Shown piece by piece: positions 1-7,743 of a stretch of 17,024 nucleotides of DNA. Both the position numbers and the translations under genes were made by a program. The stretch is from positions 1-17,024 of the forward strand of contig CAZZIZ010000060.1 in assembly GCA_964654535.1 (NCBI GenBank). The letters run 5' to 3'. The notes under the pieces were generated by a model. It had not been told where the DNA came from, did not search any database, and saw nothing but the letters and a program-made list of their open reading frames with translations. Each line of letters opens with the position of its first letter. Within the stretch, counting starts at the first letter, position 1. This stretch comes from CAZZIZ01 sp964654535 (GTDB taxonomy: Bacteria > Bacteroidota > Bacteroidia > Chitinophagales > UBA2359).

Positions 1-2
1 TC

Positions 3-17
3 TAGCTCTTCGAGCTA
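3..17. other. Small perfect hairpin at left edge
   Basis: TAGCTC (3-8) pairs perfectly with GAGCTA (12-17) around a 3-nt loop. The sequence after it is G/T-rich but has no proper T-run. It could be the end of a terminator for a gene left of the window or the tail of a repeat; chance is also possible for a 6-bp stem. Confidence 0.3.
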
Positions 18-165
18 AGTGTTTGTGTTCGAAAACAACAGGAGCTCAGACAAACCCCTCTATCCCTCACGCGTTTTGTCGGCGAAATCAAATGTTTTGT
101 CTCCTTTTACCCGTTCCACCTCTATATTGTTGAAACACTTAGACACCTCGCGCAATAAATCAAAC

Positions 166-173
166 TACTTTTG
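166..173 (+). promoter_or_regulatory. Bacteroidota -7 box (TACTTTTG) before the outer membrane receptor gene
   Basis: TACTTTTG matches the Bacteroidota sigma-ABfr -7 consensus TAnnTTTG exactly. Only 7 nt separate it from the ATG at 181, so transcription would start at or a few bases before the start codon and give an almost leaderless mRNA. No TTG sits at the ideal -33 spacing; the nearest TTGs (127-132) are too far upstream. Its position also supports choosing the ATG at 181 over the upstream GTG at 19. Confidence 0.55.
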
Positions 174-180
174 TCTGCCT

Positions 181-2619
181 ATGAGAAACTGCTTATTTCT
201 AATACTAGCCACACTTATATCTCTACCTCTTCTGAGCCAATCGGCTACTGTCAATGGTTCGGTCAAAGACAACCAAAGCGAAGCTGCCGCCTTTGCCAAT
301 GTAATCCTCTATCAAGCATCAGATAGCACTTTGGCCAAAGTAGTTTCAACCGCAACCGATGGCAGTTTTAAAATTGAGCGCATTGCCCCTGCTGACTATT
401 GGCTAGAAGTGCGTTATGTTGGTTTCACTGATTACATCTCGCCCGTATTTACGCTTATTAGCAATGAAGAAAAAACATGGGGAACTATTGAGTTGAGTCC
501 CGCCAGCACCCAAATTGAAGGTGTTGAAGTAGTCGCTAAAAAGCCTTTGCTGGAAGTAAAGCCAGATAAAATTGTTTTTAATGTAGAAGGAAGTGTAAAT
601 ACTGCCGGCGGCGATGCCCTATCTCTATTGAGAAAAGCCCCGGGAGTTCAGGTCGATTATAATGACAATATTTCATTGATTGGAAAAACAGGAGTTCAGG
701 TCTGGATAGATGATAAACCTTCGCCTCTACAAGGAGACGAACTCGCAGGATATCTGAGAAGCCTTACCGCTGACCAAATACAGTCCATAGAAATTATCAG
801 CAACCCGTCTGCGCGCTACGACGCTGAAGGCAACGCCGGGATTTTAAATATTCGATTAAAGAAAAACGAAAATCACGGTACCAATACGAATTTAGAATTG
901 GGTTATAGCAATAGCCTCTTCCAACGTTTCGACGACCCTTTTCATCGCTACAACGGGAGAATAGGCAGTAATTACCGTAACGATAAAGTAAACGTCTTTG
1001 GTAGTGTTGGCTTCAATGAACGCGACGGTTATAGCTGGACAAACTTCGAAAGATTTCAAAGTGGAGTAAGGCTGAACCAAAACTTTGATATGTTTAGTGA
1101 GTCCATCGGTTACAATTACCGCGCAGGAGCAGATTATTATATAAATGAGCGCAGCACTATAGGTGTTTTAAGTAATGGAAACGTCTCCACGTCTGATAGA
1201 AGAAATCTTGCCAATACCACCATTGGAGCTATTGGCGCGTCGGTGATAGACAGTGTATTGCTTGCTCCGACTCTAACCGATGCTAACAACGAAAACTATG
1301 ATTTCAATGTAAACTTTGTCAGCCGTCCAAAAGAAGGTCAGAAAATTAGTGCAGATCTAGACTACGGTATCTACAACAGCACATCTCTACAAGAGATTCC
1401 CAATGAGTATCAAGACACATCAGGTGAAGTGTTGAGCAGCAACCGAATTGCGTATGATACCGAAAGCAAAATTAATATTCGTTCTGCTAAAGTTGATTAC
1501 GAAAGAAAATGGGGTCCAGGTACTTTTGAGACTGGGGTGAAACTAGCCAAAGTCACTAACGAAGCCGATTTCGATTTTTTAGATTTCAATGGTGGTGGCG
1601 CTGGTGTCTTGATTCCGGAAGATAGCAACGACTTTGTCTACGATGAACAGGTTAATGCAGTCTATGCCAATTACAACTGGACTAAAGAAAAACTTAGCTA
1701 CCAATTGGGTTTGCGCGTAGAGCAAACAGTTTCAGAAGGGGATCTAACAAGTCTCAATGAAAGTGAAGAAAACAACGTGAAAAGAAAGTACACTGATTTG
1801 TTTCCTTCAGGTGGCATTACTTATCAAGTCAACCCAAAAAATTCCTTACAATTGACATATAGTCGTAGACTAAACCGTCCTTATTACGCTGACCTAAATC
1901 CATTTTTGTTTCAACTGGATGAACTGACTTTCGAAAAGGGTAACCCTTTTTTAAACCCCGAGTATTCGCACAATATTCAGTTGTCGCATACATTGAACTA
2001 TAGTATTACCACTTCCTTAACCTACACGCGCACCGATGACATGATCTCAAGAGTGATCGATACTTTAGATGTGGTCGGGTCATTTATTTCTAGATTTAAT
2101 ATTGCTCAGCAAGATCATATCGGCCTAAGTTTTGGCGCTCCCATTCCAATTACAGACTGGTGGAGTACTTACTTCAGTGTTTCTGGATACTGGTTGCACA
2201 ATCAAGCGGATGATCTGAATGGCAAACCATTTTCATTGGAAGTCGCAGCTGCGAGCATTTATGGCCAGAACAGTTTCACTTTACCTAAAAACTATACGAT
2301 GGAGCTTTCTGGATATTACAGTTCACCCTCGGTATGGGAAGGCACATTTAGAACCAGGCGATATTATAATCTAGATATTGGCATGGGGAAAACGTTTTTG
2401 GAGGGACGGGCGAAATTAAAACTAGCCTTCAGTGATATTTTGGCATCCGGCCAATGGTGGGGCGATAGCGAGTTGGGCACATTGCGTATTAATGCTCAAG
2501 GTGGTTGGGACAGTCAGCGATTACGTATAAACTTTAGTTATAATTTTGGTAACCAGAAGGTGCGCAGTCGTAAGCGCAAGACTGGAATTGAAACTGAGAG
2601 CGGTCGAGTCAAAAGTTAA
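181..2619 (+). CDS. TonB-dependent-receptor-like outer membrane beta-barrel protein with CarboxypepD-like N-terminal domain
   Basis: This 812-residue protein has a Sec signal peptide (residues 1 to about 21, hydrophobic core LFLILATLISLPLL). Next come a carboxypeptidase-regulatory-like beta domain (about 22-105, VNGSVKD...GFTDYIS) and a TonB plug domain (about 113-228, with PDKIVFNVEG, LLRKAPGVQV and IEIISNPSARYDAEGNAGI). A long barrel region follows, rich in alternating aromatic strands, of the OMP_b-brl_3 type. Family members sit in the outer membrane and import ligands or act as outer membrane receptors; the substrate cannot be read from sequence. The frame is open back to a GTG at 19, but the signal peptide and the -7 box at 166-173 fix the start at 181. 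The C-terminus ends in a basic tail after the last strand rather than in an aromatic residue. No SusD-like partner follows, so a glycan-uptake (SusCD) role is unlikely. The neighbouring gene is convergent. Confidence 0.9.
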   Translation: MRNCLFLILATLISLPLLSQSATVNGSVKDNQSEAAAFANVILYQASDSTLAKVVSTATDGSFKIERIAPADYWLEVRYVGFTDYISPVFTLISNEEKTWGTIELSPASTQIEGVEVVAKKPLLEVKPDKIVFNVEGSVNTAGGDALSLLRKAPGVQVDYNDNISLIGKTGVQVWIDDKPSPLQGDELAGYLRSLTADQIQSIEIISNPSARYDAEGNAGILNIRLKKNENHGTNTNLELGYSNSLFQRFDDPFHRYNGRIGSNYRNDKVNVFGSVGFNERDGYSWTNFERFQSGVRLNQNFDMFSESIGYNYRAGADYYINERSTIGVLSNGNVSTSDRRNLANTTIGAIGASVIDSVLLAPTLTDANNENYDFNVNFVSRPKEGQKISADLDYGIYNSTSLQEIPNEYQDTSGEVLSSNRIAYDTESKINIRSAKVDYERKWGPGTFETGVKLAKVTNEADFDFLDFNGGGAGVLIPEDSNDFVYDEQVNAVYANYNWTKEKLSYQLGLRVEQTVSEGDLTSLNESEENNVKRKYTDLFPSGGITYQVNPKNSLQLTYSRRLNRPYYADLNPFLFQLDELTFEKGNPFLNPEYSHNIQLSHTLNYSITTSLTYTRTDDMISRVIDTLDVVGSFISRFNIAQQDHIGLSFGAPIPITDWWSTYFSVSGYWLHNQADDLNGKPFSLEVAAASIYGQNSFTLPKNYTMELSGYYSSPSVWEGTFRTRRYYNLDIGMGKTFLEGRAKLKLAFSDILASGQWWGDSELGTLRINAQGGWDSQRLRINFSYNFGNQKVRSRKRKTGIETESGRVKS

Positions 2620-2664
2620 TTAGATTTCTCGCGTGAAGGATAGGAAGGATGCGAGGTACGAGCA

Positions 2665-2742
2665 GTACTTAGTGTTGTAGCGCCTACAGCCACTTACCGC
2701 CCTAGCGGTAGAAGGGGCTGTGCTGGCGATACCACTCAGTAC
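2665..2742. repeat. Nested inverted-repeat element, probably a dispersed intergenic repeat
   Basis: Three stems nest inside one another. GTACTTAGTG (2665-2674) pairs with CACTCAGTAC (2733-2742), 9 of 10 positions. ACAGCC (2686-2691) pairs with GGCTGT (2716-2721). TACCGC (2695-2700) pairs with GCGGTA (2705-2710) around CCTA. An alternative small hairpin, TGTAG-CGC-CTACA, occupies 2676-2688. The element lies in the spacer between two convergent genes and is visibly more G+C-rich than its surroundings. From general familiarity, Bacteroidota genomes carry many structured intergenic repeats of this look, but copy number cannot be judged from a single window. Confidence 0.6.
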
Positions 2743-2781
2743 CGAAGCGAAGCGGAGTCCTGGATAGCCTGACCTGAGCTT

Positions 2782-2914
2782 GGCCTATTGGCCAGAAGCG
2801 AATGGGCACGCCCACAATGGATTGAAAATGGGATTTACATTCAAAAGGGACAGACGTGAACACTCCCCTTGCCCCTCTCAAGAGGGGAATCTCTCCGATT
2901 GACTGCGGCAATCG
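2782..2914. repeat. Cluster of perfect short hairpins in the convergent spacer
   Basis: Four perfect hairpins follow the nested element. TGGCC-TATT-GGCCA lies near 2781-2794. TGGGC-AC-GCCCA is at 2803-2814. CCCCTCT-CA-AGAGGGG is at 2872-2887. CGATTG-N7-CAATCG is at 2896-2914. The CCCCTCTCAAGAGGGG core resembles a short intergenic motif I associate with Bacteroidota genomes. Any of these hairpins could stop transcription from the receptor gene on the left or the methyltransferase gene on the right, but none has a clear T-run. Together with the nested element at 2665-2742 they fill the 346-base gene-free stretch 2620-2965; I see no credible gene there. Confidence 0.5.
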
Positions 2915-2965
2915 AACATACTCAAATCCTTATTTAATGTCATTAGGGGCAGGTCCAAGACCTTT

Positions 2966-4156
2966 CTACAAGCGATCAGCGTAAGGTGGAGGCTTGCGGT
3001 TTTTGCTGGCTTTTTTGGAGCCATCGTAAAGTGAGTATTGCTGGAATTTGCATTCCAAGGCACCATTGAAGAGGGTGTGTTTTTTACCTGCGTGTAGGCC
3101 AATGCTTTTTACGCCTTCTTTGCTGCTGGTAATAATCCAGGCCTCGCTGCCGGCATAGTCTCGTTTGAGCTTGCTGCCTATTTTCTCGTAGAGTTTTTCT
3201 ATTTCGCCAACTTGTATACGTTCGCCGTATGGCGGATTGGTAACCATAAAAACGGAATTGCGCTCCTTGCTTCGGAAGAAATCTTCGTTACGCGCTTCTA
3301 TGTCGTAGTGGCTGAAACCCGCGGCGCGAATGTTGTCTTTGGCCGCATGTAGCACCTTCTGATCGCGGTCGCAACAAACAATCTTAGTCGGCATTGGTTT
3401 TTTGAGATCGGGTAGCTCGAGCATAAGTTCGGTAAGTAGTTGCCGATCGTAGTTGGGCCAATTTTGAAAGCCGTAATCCTTGCGCATCATTCCTGGAAAG
3501 GTATTGCTGGCAATCATAGCCGCTTCTATAGCTATGGTTCCCGAGCCGCACATAGGATCTTTGAAAGGTGTTTTCTTGTCCCATTCACTTAGCAAGACCA
3601 TTCCCGCGGCCAGCACTTCATTGATGGGTGCAACGCCTCGCGCTTCTCTGTAACCACGTTTGAACAAAGCCATTCCAGAACTGTTTAGGGCTAAGGATAC
3701 TTTGTTGCCGCTTATGCGCAGATGTATCGGTATGTCAGGATTCTTGAGGTCTACAGAAGGTCGACGACCAAACTCATTTCTGAGATTATCGACTATTGCG
3801 TCTTTAGTTTTGAGTGCTGCGAATTGAGAGTGGGTAAATATCTCGCTGTGCACCACCTTGTCCATAGCAAAGGTGAGGTCTGGGTTCAGTACCGCTTTCC
3901 AATCAAAATCATAAACCCCTTGGTAGAGTTGCTTTTCGTTGTTGGCTTCAAAAGAGTGCAGAGGAAAGAGAATTTTTACCGCTACACGACTGCAAAGATT
4001 AGAGCGATAAAGCACCTCGTTGTTGGCAATAAATTCTACTGCACGTCTACCGACTTTTATTTGTCGAGCGCCAAAAGAACGCAACTCATCGGCCAGAATT
4101 CCTTCCAGGCCCTGCATAGTAGTGGCAACTAAAGGAAATTCGTGGGAGTTAAACAT
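2966..4156 (-). CDS. THUMP-domain SAM-dependent RNA methyltransferase, RlmL N-terminal/YcbY-like
   Basis: This 396-residue protein has an N-terminal ferredoxin-like/THUMP RNA-binding region (about 1-160) followed by a class I Rossmann methyltransferase domain. The SAM-binding motif is DPMCGSGTIAIEAA (200-213), an acidic CCDRDQ segment (261-266) ends the next strand, and the catalytic NPPY (307-310) starts NPPYGERI. This order is that of the family often mislabelled as N6-adenine DNA methylase. Its characterised members make m2G in 23S rRNA (G2445 in E. coli RlmL). The length fits a stand-alone N-terminal half of RlmL without the RlmK half. The basic C-terminus (SKKASKNRKPPPYADRL) is probably RNA-contacting. 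The ATG at 4156 precedes the conserved FPLVATTMQGLE start. It lies 63 nt downstream of the secreted-protein gene on the same strand and may share its transcript. The exact target base is inferred. Confidence 0.88.
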   Translation of the reverse strand: MFNSHEFPLVATTMQGLEGILADELRSFGARQIKVGRRAVEFIANNEVLYRSNLCSRVAVKILFPLHSFEANNEKQLYQGVYDFDWKAVLNPDLTFAMDKVVHSEIFTHSQFAALKTKDAIVDNLRNEFGRRPSVDLKNPDIPIHLRISGNKVSLALNSSGMALFKRGYREARGVAPINEVLAAGMVLLSEWDKKTPFKDPMCGSGTIAIEAAMIASNTFPGMMRKDYGFQNWPNYDRQLLTELMLELPDLKKPMPTKIVCCDRDQKVLHAAKDNIRAAGFSHYDIEARNEDFFRSKERNSVFMVTNPPYGERIQVGEIEKLYEKIGSKLKRDYAGSEAWIITSSKEGVKSIGLHAGKKHTLFNGALECKFQQYSLYDGSKKASKNRKPPPYADRL

Positions 4157-4219
4157 TAGGGTAAAATTTCACTCCGCAAATGTGAGGAAATTCGTTGGGA
4201 ATATGTCTTTAAACAAGAA

Positions 4220-5020
4220 TTAGTAAGCCTTGAGCTTCCAGCGTACTACTTCTAAGTCAATGGCTTTAACACGCTGATCTTCACTATTGATTTCTTGATT
4301 CTCGACATTAGTGATAATATCCGCTTCGGCTTCCTTGATAAGGCGCTTGTATTTCTCAATGTCTTTGTGCAGGTTGTCATTTTCTTTGACCAGCTTCTCG
4401 CCGCTGCTCTGCAACTTTTTCATTGCTTTTTCTTCACCTTTCAATTCGTCTTCTACGACGTGCTTGTGATATTCGTGTCCAAATTCTTTGAGAAAGCGCA
4501 CTGACTGTTCAAATACCTTGGGATGATCCTCAAAAGATACGACGTCGTTGTTTATGTAGAAAATTGAGACCAGATTAACGCCTCGATCTTGTTTTTCTAC
4601 AGTAGTGAAAATGTCAACACTTTTATTACTGAGATCGCTGATTTCGGTACCCATAGAGACCATTTCTCCGCGACTTGTTTTCACCTTACTGCCAAATGGT
4701 TTTAAGTAGCCTTTCCATTCTTTTTCAACGTCGCTGCGCGCGCCATCGGGAATAAACAATACCAATGCTTCGGCTACTCCGGCACTCATTTCAGCCGTTT
4801 CTTCTACTACTTCAAATTGATAGAGTTCGTAGTCCGAATTTTCTATTTCGCGCAGACGCTCATCGCCTTGGTATGCTGCCTCTTCAGTGACAGGCGCTTC
4901 ATGTGGCTTTGGCTCCATCATTGGTTTTGGCTGTGGTGATGATTCCGCTTCCATATCTTGAGCAGTAAGCAATATCGGAAAGGTAAATAGGAGAAGTGTT
5001 GCAAGTGACTTTAAATTCAT
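4220..5020 (-). CDS. Secreted coiled-coil protein of unknown function
   Basis: I do not recognise a named family for this 266-residue protein. A signal peptide is clear (residues 1 to about 20, LATLLLFTFPILLTA, likely cleaved before Q21). A Pro/Glu-rich low-complexity linker follows (about 24-50, with PQPKPMMEPKPHEAP). A compact alpha/beta region (about 65-185) contains VAEALVLFIPDG and LVSIFYINND strands. The C-terminal 185-260 is charged and heptad-like (KKLQSSGEKLVKENDNLHKDIE), predicting a coiled coil. No lipobox cysteine is present, so it is probably periplasmic rather than a lipoprotein. It is transcribed away from the kinase cassette across a shared 191-bp divergent region, so co-regulation with the kinase genes is possible but unproven. 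The rlmL-like gene lies just downstream. Confidence 0.75.
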   Translation of the reverse strand: MNLKSLATLLLFTFPILLTAQDMEAESSPQPKPMMEPKPHEAPVTEEAAYQGDERLREIENSDYELYQFEVVEETAEMSAGVAEALVLFIPDGARSDVEKEWKGYLKPFGSKVKTSRGEMVSMGTEISDLSNKSVDIFTTVEKQDRGVNLVSIFYINNDVVSFEDHPKVFEQSVRFLKEFGHEYHKHVVEDELKGEEKAMKKLQSSGEKLVKENDNLHKDIEKYKRLIKEAEADIITNVENQEINSEDQRVKAIDLEVVRWKLKAY

Positions 5021-5039
5021 AATTGTGATTTTTCTGTTT

Positions 5040-5091
5040 GACTAAACTGATTCCCAATTGTTTAGTCCTACTTATTAGTCGTTTCGGCTAA
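5040..5091. promoter_or_regulatory. Candidate operator: 8-12-8 dyad with repeated TTAGTC half-sites
   Basis: GACTAAAC (5040-5047) and GTTTAGTC (5060-5067) are perfect inverted repeats 12 nt apart, so their centres are 20 bp apart, about two helical turns. A third TTAGTC occurs at 5075-5080. It lies within a second stem, TTAGTCG (5075-5081) and CGGCTAA (5085-5091), with one G-T wobble. The cluster lies 20 bp upstream of the secreted-protein ATG and 121 bp upstream of the kinase start. It could bind a dimeric regulator or fold in the 5' leader of the minus-strand transcript. Confidence 0.4.
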
Positions 5092-5167
5092 TTTAAGCGG
5101 TCTTCGGACAATACCATTTCCATACTTTCAACGTTTATTGTTGATAGTGTTCAGAATCGACGCTTTT

Positions 5168-5175
5168 TAGCTTTG
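5168..5175 (+). promoter_or_regulatory. Bacteroidota -7 box (TAGCTTTG) before the kinase cassette
   Basis: TAGCTTTG matches TAnnTTTG exactly and lies 36 nt upstream of the kinase GTG. TTG triplets at 5138-5143 are the nearest -33 candidates, but the 24-nt spacing is longer than the usual 19 or so. It is the only good promoter seen ahead of the three-gene cassette; the 35-nt and 1-nt spacers inside the cassette carry none. Confidence 0.5.
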
Positions 5176-5211
5176 TATTTTCGTGCTCCAGACCAATTTA
5201 GCTGTTGATTA

Positions 5212-6837
5212 GTGAATTTTAAAGAAAGATACCAGTTCAATATCAAGTCCGATTTAATCGGAAAAGGAGGCTTTTCCCGAGTTTATCGCGCTTATGATAC
5301 TATACGCAGCCGTGACGTGGCCTTAAAGTTTTACTACGGGTCCTGGTCTAATAAGTACGACATTATCAGTGAGATAAGCCGAATCGATGATATTATTCAT
5401 CCCAACCTGATTCGCTATTACGATGCTGATATTCTAAAATCTACCAACACCATAGGCGAAGAAGAAAAGATCCAGGTGGGTATAATGGAATACGCAAACG
5501 GTGGAGATTTATCTGGCTTGTTTAGCAAGAAGGACAACAAGCTCTATTTGCGTATTATCCGCGATATTTTATCCGGCCTTTCGTACTTACATAAAAAGGG
5601 TATCGCTCATCGCGATCTGAAACCTAAGAATATTTTACTGCACAACGAAGGTGGAAATACGACTGCTAAAATTGGAGACTTCGGTATTTCGAAAATAGTA
5701 GGTAAGGGCGATCACGAAGCTTCTACTCAACTCTTGGGTAGCGTGGAGTACATGGCTCCAGAGCAGTTTAACACACAGAAATATGGTGTAGACGGCCAAC
5801 TAGGAACGAATGTTGATTTGTGGTCGGTGGGAATAATTTCTTACGAACTGTTAACGCATAAAACGCCATTTGGAAATCGTTCCACTGGTTTGAGCAATGA
5901 GCAAATTTTGAGCAATATTTTGTTCAATGAAATCTTGCTTAACAAGGGATCTTTGCCAGAGCCATTTAAAACGATTGTTTCAAAGTGTTTGGTCAAGCGC
6001 GCCGCTGAGCGTATTACTAGTGCAGATGAGTTGATTGCCATTATAGATAAATTTGAAAGTGAGCAAGCGCCAGCAAGAGTGGATCTCCCCGAGGAGAAAC
6101 CTAAGTTAGACCCTAATGCCACGCAGCTTATTGATAAACGACAGTGGGCTGATCTAAAACCGACAACTGTATCTCAGTCTCCTATGGTTCCAGAGCCACT
6201 AAAGCCTGTGGACCCGGAGCCAATTGAAGCAACTTTTGCGAAAGTAAGTCCGGTAGAAACTCCTCAAGAAGATTTGCTTAAGGACTTCCCAAAAGAGCAT
6301 GAATCAAATTCGAATGCTCAGCCAGAATTGGATACAAAAAGCACCCAAGTTTTTCCTTCTCGAATTTTTGAAAAGGCCATTGAGCCAGCGCCTAAAAAGC
6401 CTGAGGAAACACAAATAGTAGAGTCTATAGAAAGTAAACCACCTGTTAAAAAGACTTACGAGTCGGAGCCAGTGTCAAAAGTGACAGCAACTTCAGTGAA
6501 ACCCACTTTCGACTTGAAGAGCTATGGACAAAGTAAAGCAGCGGGTGTGCCGAAATCAGCCGTAGCTAAACAAGAAATAGAGCGCGGGATGCGATTTTTT
6601 GAACAACACAACTTCGACGCCAGTATTAACATTTTAGATAAGTACTTAGCCAGTGGCGAGTTAAATACAAAAGCAAAGTTCTATCTGGCTTATATGTACT
6701 ATAACGGTAAATGTGGTGGAAAACACAATAGTGCTTTGGGTCGAAAACTAATGGCCGAGGCGAAACAAGAAGACCGTGCCTTGGTTCTTGATTTGATGTT
6801 AAATAATGTCCTCGACGATTATAAAAAGAGTAAATGA
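5212..6837 (+). CDS. Soluble Hanks-type Ser/Thr protein kinase with Thr-Gln-rich linker and Sel1/TPR-like C-terminus
   Basis: This 541-residue protein has every catalytic landmark. The glycine loop is GKGGFS (17-22), the ATP lysine K39 lies in VALK, and E54 is the likely helix-C glutamate. The catalytic loop is HRDLKPKN (133-140), followed by DFG (156-158), APE (182-184), D202 and R267. It should be active. No transmembrane helix follows the kinase domain, unlike PknB-type receptor kinases. A Pro/Glu/Lys-rich linker (about 285-450) carries T304-QLI, T378-QVF and T400-QIV, which echo T172-QLL in the activation loop. The C-terminus (about 450-530, RGMRFFEQHNFDASINILDKYL then FYLAYMYYNGK) resembles one TPR and one Sel1-like repeat for protein contacts. 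The start is GTG: an in-frame TGA lies two codons upstream at 5206-5208, and the next start would delete the glycine loop. The FHA gene follows after 35 nt. Confidence 0.9.
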   Translation: MNFKERYQFNIKSDLIGKGGFSRVYRAYDTIRSRDVALKFYYGSWSNKYDIISEISRIDDIIHPNLIRYYDADILKSTNTIGEEEKIQVGIMEYANGGDLSGLFSKKDNKLYLRIIRDILSGLSYLHKKGIAHRDLKPKNILLHNEGGNTTAKIGDFGISKIVGKGDHEASTQLLGSVEYMAPEQFNTQKYGVDGQLGTNVDLWSVGIISYELLTHKTPFGNRSTGLSNEQILSNILFNEILLNKGSLPEPFKTIVSKCLVKRAAERITSADELIAIIDKFESEQAPARVDLPEEKPKLDPNATQLIDKRQWADLKPTTVSQSPMVPEPLKPVDPEPIEATFAKVSPVETPQEDLLKDFPKEHESNSNAQPELDTKSTQVFPSRIFEKAIEPAPKKPEETQIVESIESKPPVKKTYESEPVSKVTATSVKPTFDLKSYGQSKAAGVPKSAVAKQEIERGMRFFEQHNFDASINILDKYLASGELNTKAKFYLAYMYYNGKCGGKHNSALGRKLMAEAKQEDRALVLDLMLNNVLDDYKKSK

Positions 6838-6872
6838 TAAAGGCTATTATTGCGATAGCTTAAGCGGCTTCA

Positions 6873-7742
6873 ATGGCAAAAGTAGAATGTTATAATTGTA
6901 AGCGACTCACCGTCGTGGTTTCACCTAAGTTTCGATGTACGGTTTGTAATTATCCATTACATAAATACATCGAGCAGAACGAGCCTCAACCAGAAGATAA
7001 AGTCATTAAGGACATTGATCAGCAAGATCAAACACCTCCGGTGGTTATAAATATAACTGGCGGTGGCACTGATGGTGGCGAGGGCATAAACATTGGGAAC
7101 AGCGCGGACTCAGTGGAGAAAGTAGAACCAATTGTTCCAAAGGCTAGCGAGACCAAGATCAATATAAATACGAACGAAGGTTTCGACAGCTCTAAGCACA
7201 ATGATCTGATTGCGGAGTTGCGAGCGAGTTTAGACGCCATAAAGGATAAAGGGGACGAGCAGGCTGGAAACACTGGTCTCGTCATCGAAAAAGTAGAAAA
7301 CGTCAATCCGGATAAAAAGGGAAAAGTTATCGGAGGCTGGTTAGTGGTGCATACCGAAGACAAGAAACACTTGACCTACGAGTTGTTTGAAGGTGAAAAC
7401 GTTATAGGTCGTCCCGATGGACCGCACCACTTAGACATAAAAGTAGAGGATGACTCTTACGTGAGTCGGGTTCATTGTAAGGTTGTTGTAAGCAAGGACT
7501 TCATGCATCGCTTTAAGTACGAACTGATGGATTCAGAAGGAAGTACCAATGGTACTTACATTAATGCCTACGAGAAGCGCTTGCCGAAAGATGAGTCTGT
7601 CTTTTTGAAAGATGGCGATAATGTTCAAGTAGGCGAAACCAAAATGGTCTTTAAGAGCACCAATACTTCGGTTAACTTCCGTGATGCTGCAAGCCACGTA
7701 CTGGACATAGACTACACTAAAACTGTTGCCATAAAACTATAG
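6873..7742 (+). CDS. Zinc-ribbon and FHA-domain protein (phosphothreonine reader)
   Basis: This 289-residue protein begins with a likely zinc ribbon made of two CxxC knuckles (C6/C9 in CYNCK and C22/C25 in CTVCN). A low-complexity acidic/glycine-rich linker follows (about 35-145). The FHA domain spans about 150-265. Its phosphothreonine-binding signature is complete: GR (179-180), S198-R-V-H201 and N226-G-T in STNGTYIN. FHA domains bind phosphothreonine peptides, so the natural ligand is a product of the kinase encoded 35 nt upstream. The C-tail ends YTKTVAIKL, and T284-VAI is itself a plausible kinase site that could fold back on the FHA domain in the manner of GarA-type switches; this is inference. 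There is no signal peptide or membrane segment, so it should be cytoplasmic. Its stop codon is 1 nt from the ATG of the channel gene, implying translational coupling. Confidence 0.88.
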   Translation: MAKVECYNCKRLTVVVSPKFRCTVCNYPLHKYIEQNEPQPEDKVIKDIDQQDQTPPVVINITGGGTDGGEGINIGNSADSVEKVEPIVPKASETKININTNEGFDSSKHNDLIAELRASLDAIKDKGDEQAGNTGLVIEKVENVNPDKKGKVIGGWLVVHTEDKKHLTYELFEGENVIGRPDGPHHLDIKVEDDSYVSRVHCKVVVSKDFMHRFKYELMDSEGSTNGTYINAYEKRLPKDESVFLKDGDNVQVGETKMVFKSTNTSVNFRDAASHVLDIDYTKTVAIKL

Positions 7743-7743
7743 T

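Noticed and set aside
19..180. In-frame N-terminal extension of the outer membrane receptor from the GTG at 19
   Set aside because: It would bury the signal peptide 55 residues inside the protein, and a -7 promoter box lies within it at 166-173. The ATG at 181 fits both signals.
181..2619. SusC-type component of a polysaccharide utilisation locus
   Set aside because: No SusD-like gene, glycoside hydrolase or sensor is adjacent, and the barrel is shorter than typical SusC.
2702..3102. Minus-strand ORFs across the repeat spacer and into the methyltransferase 3' end
   Set aside because: They translate the hairpin repeats and an alternative frame of the methyltransferase, with no recognisable protein signal.
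3722..4132. 136-codon plus-strand ORF opposite the THUMP methyltransferase
   Set aside because: It lies entirely antisense to a well-supported gene with all its motifs and shows no domain of its own.
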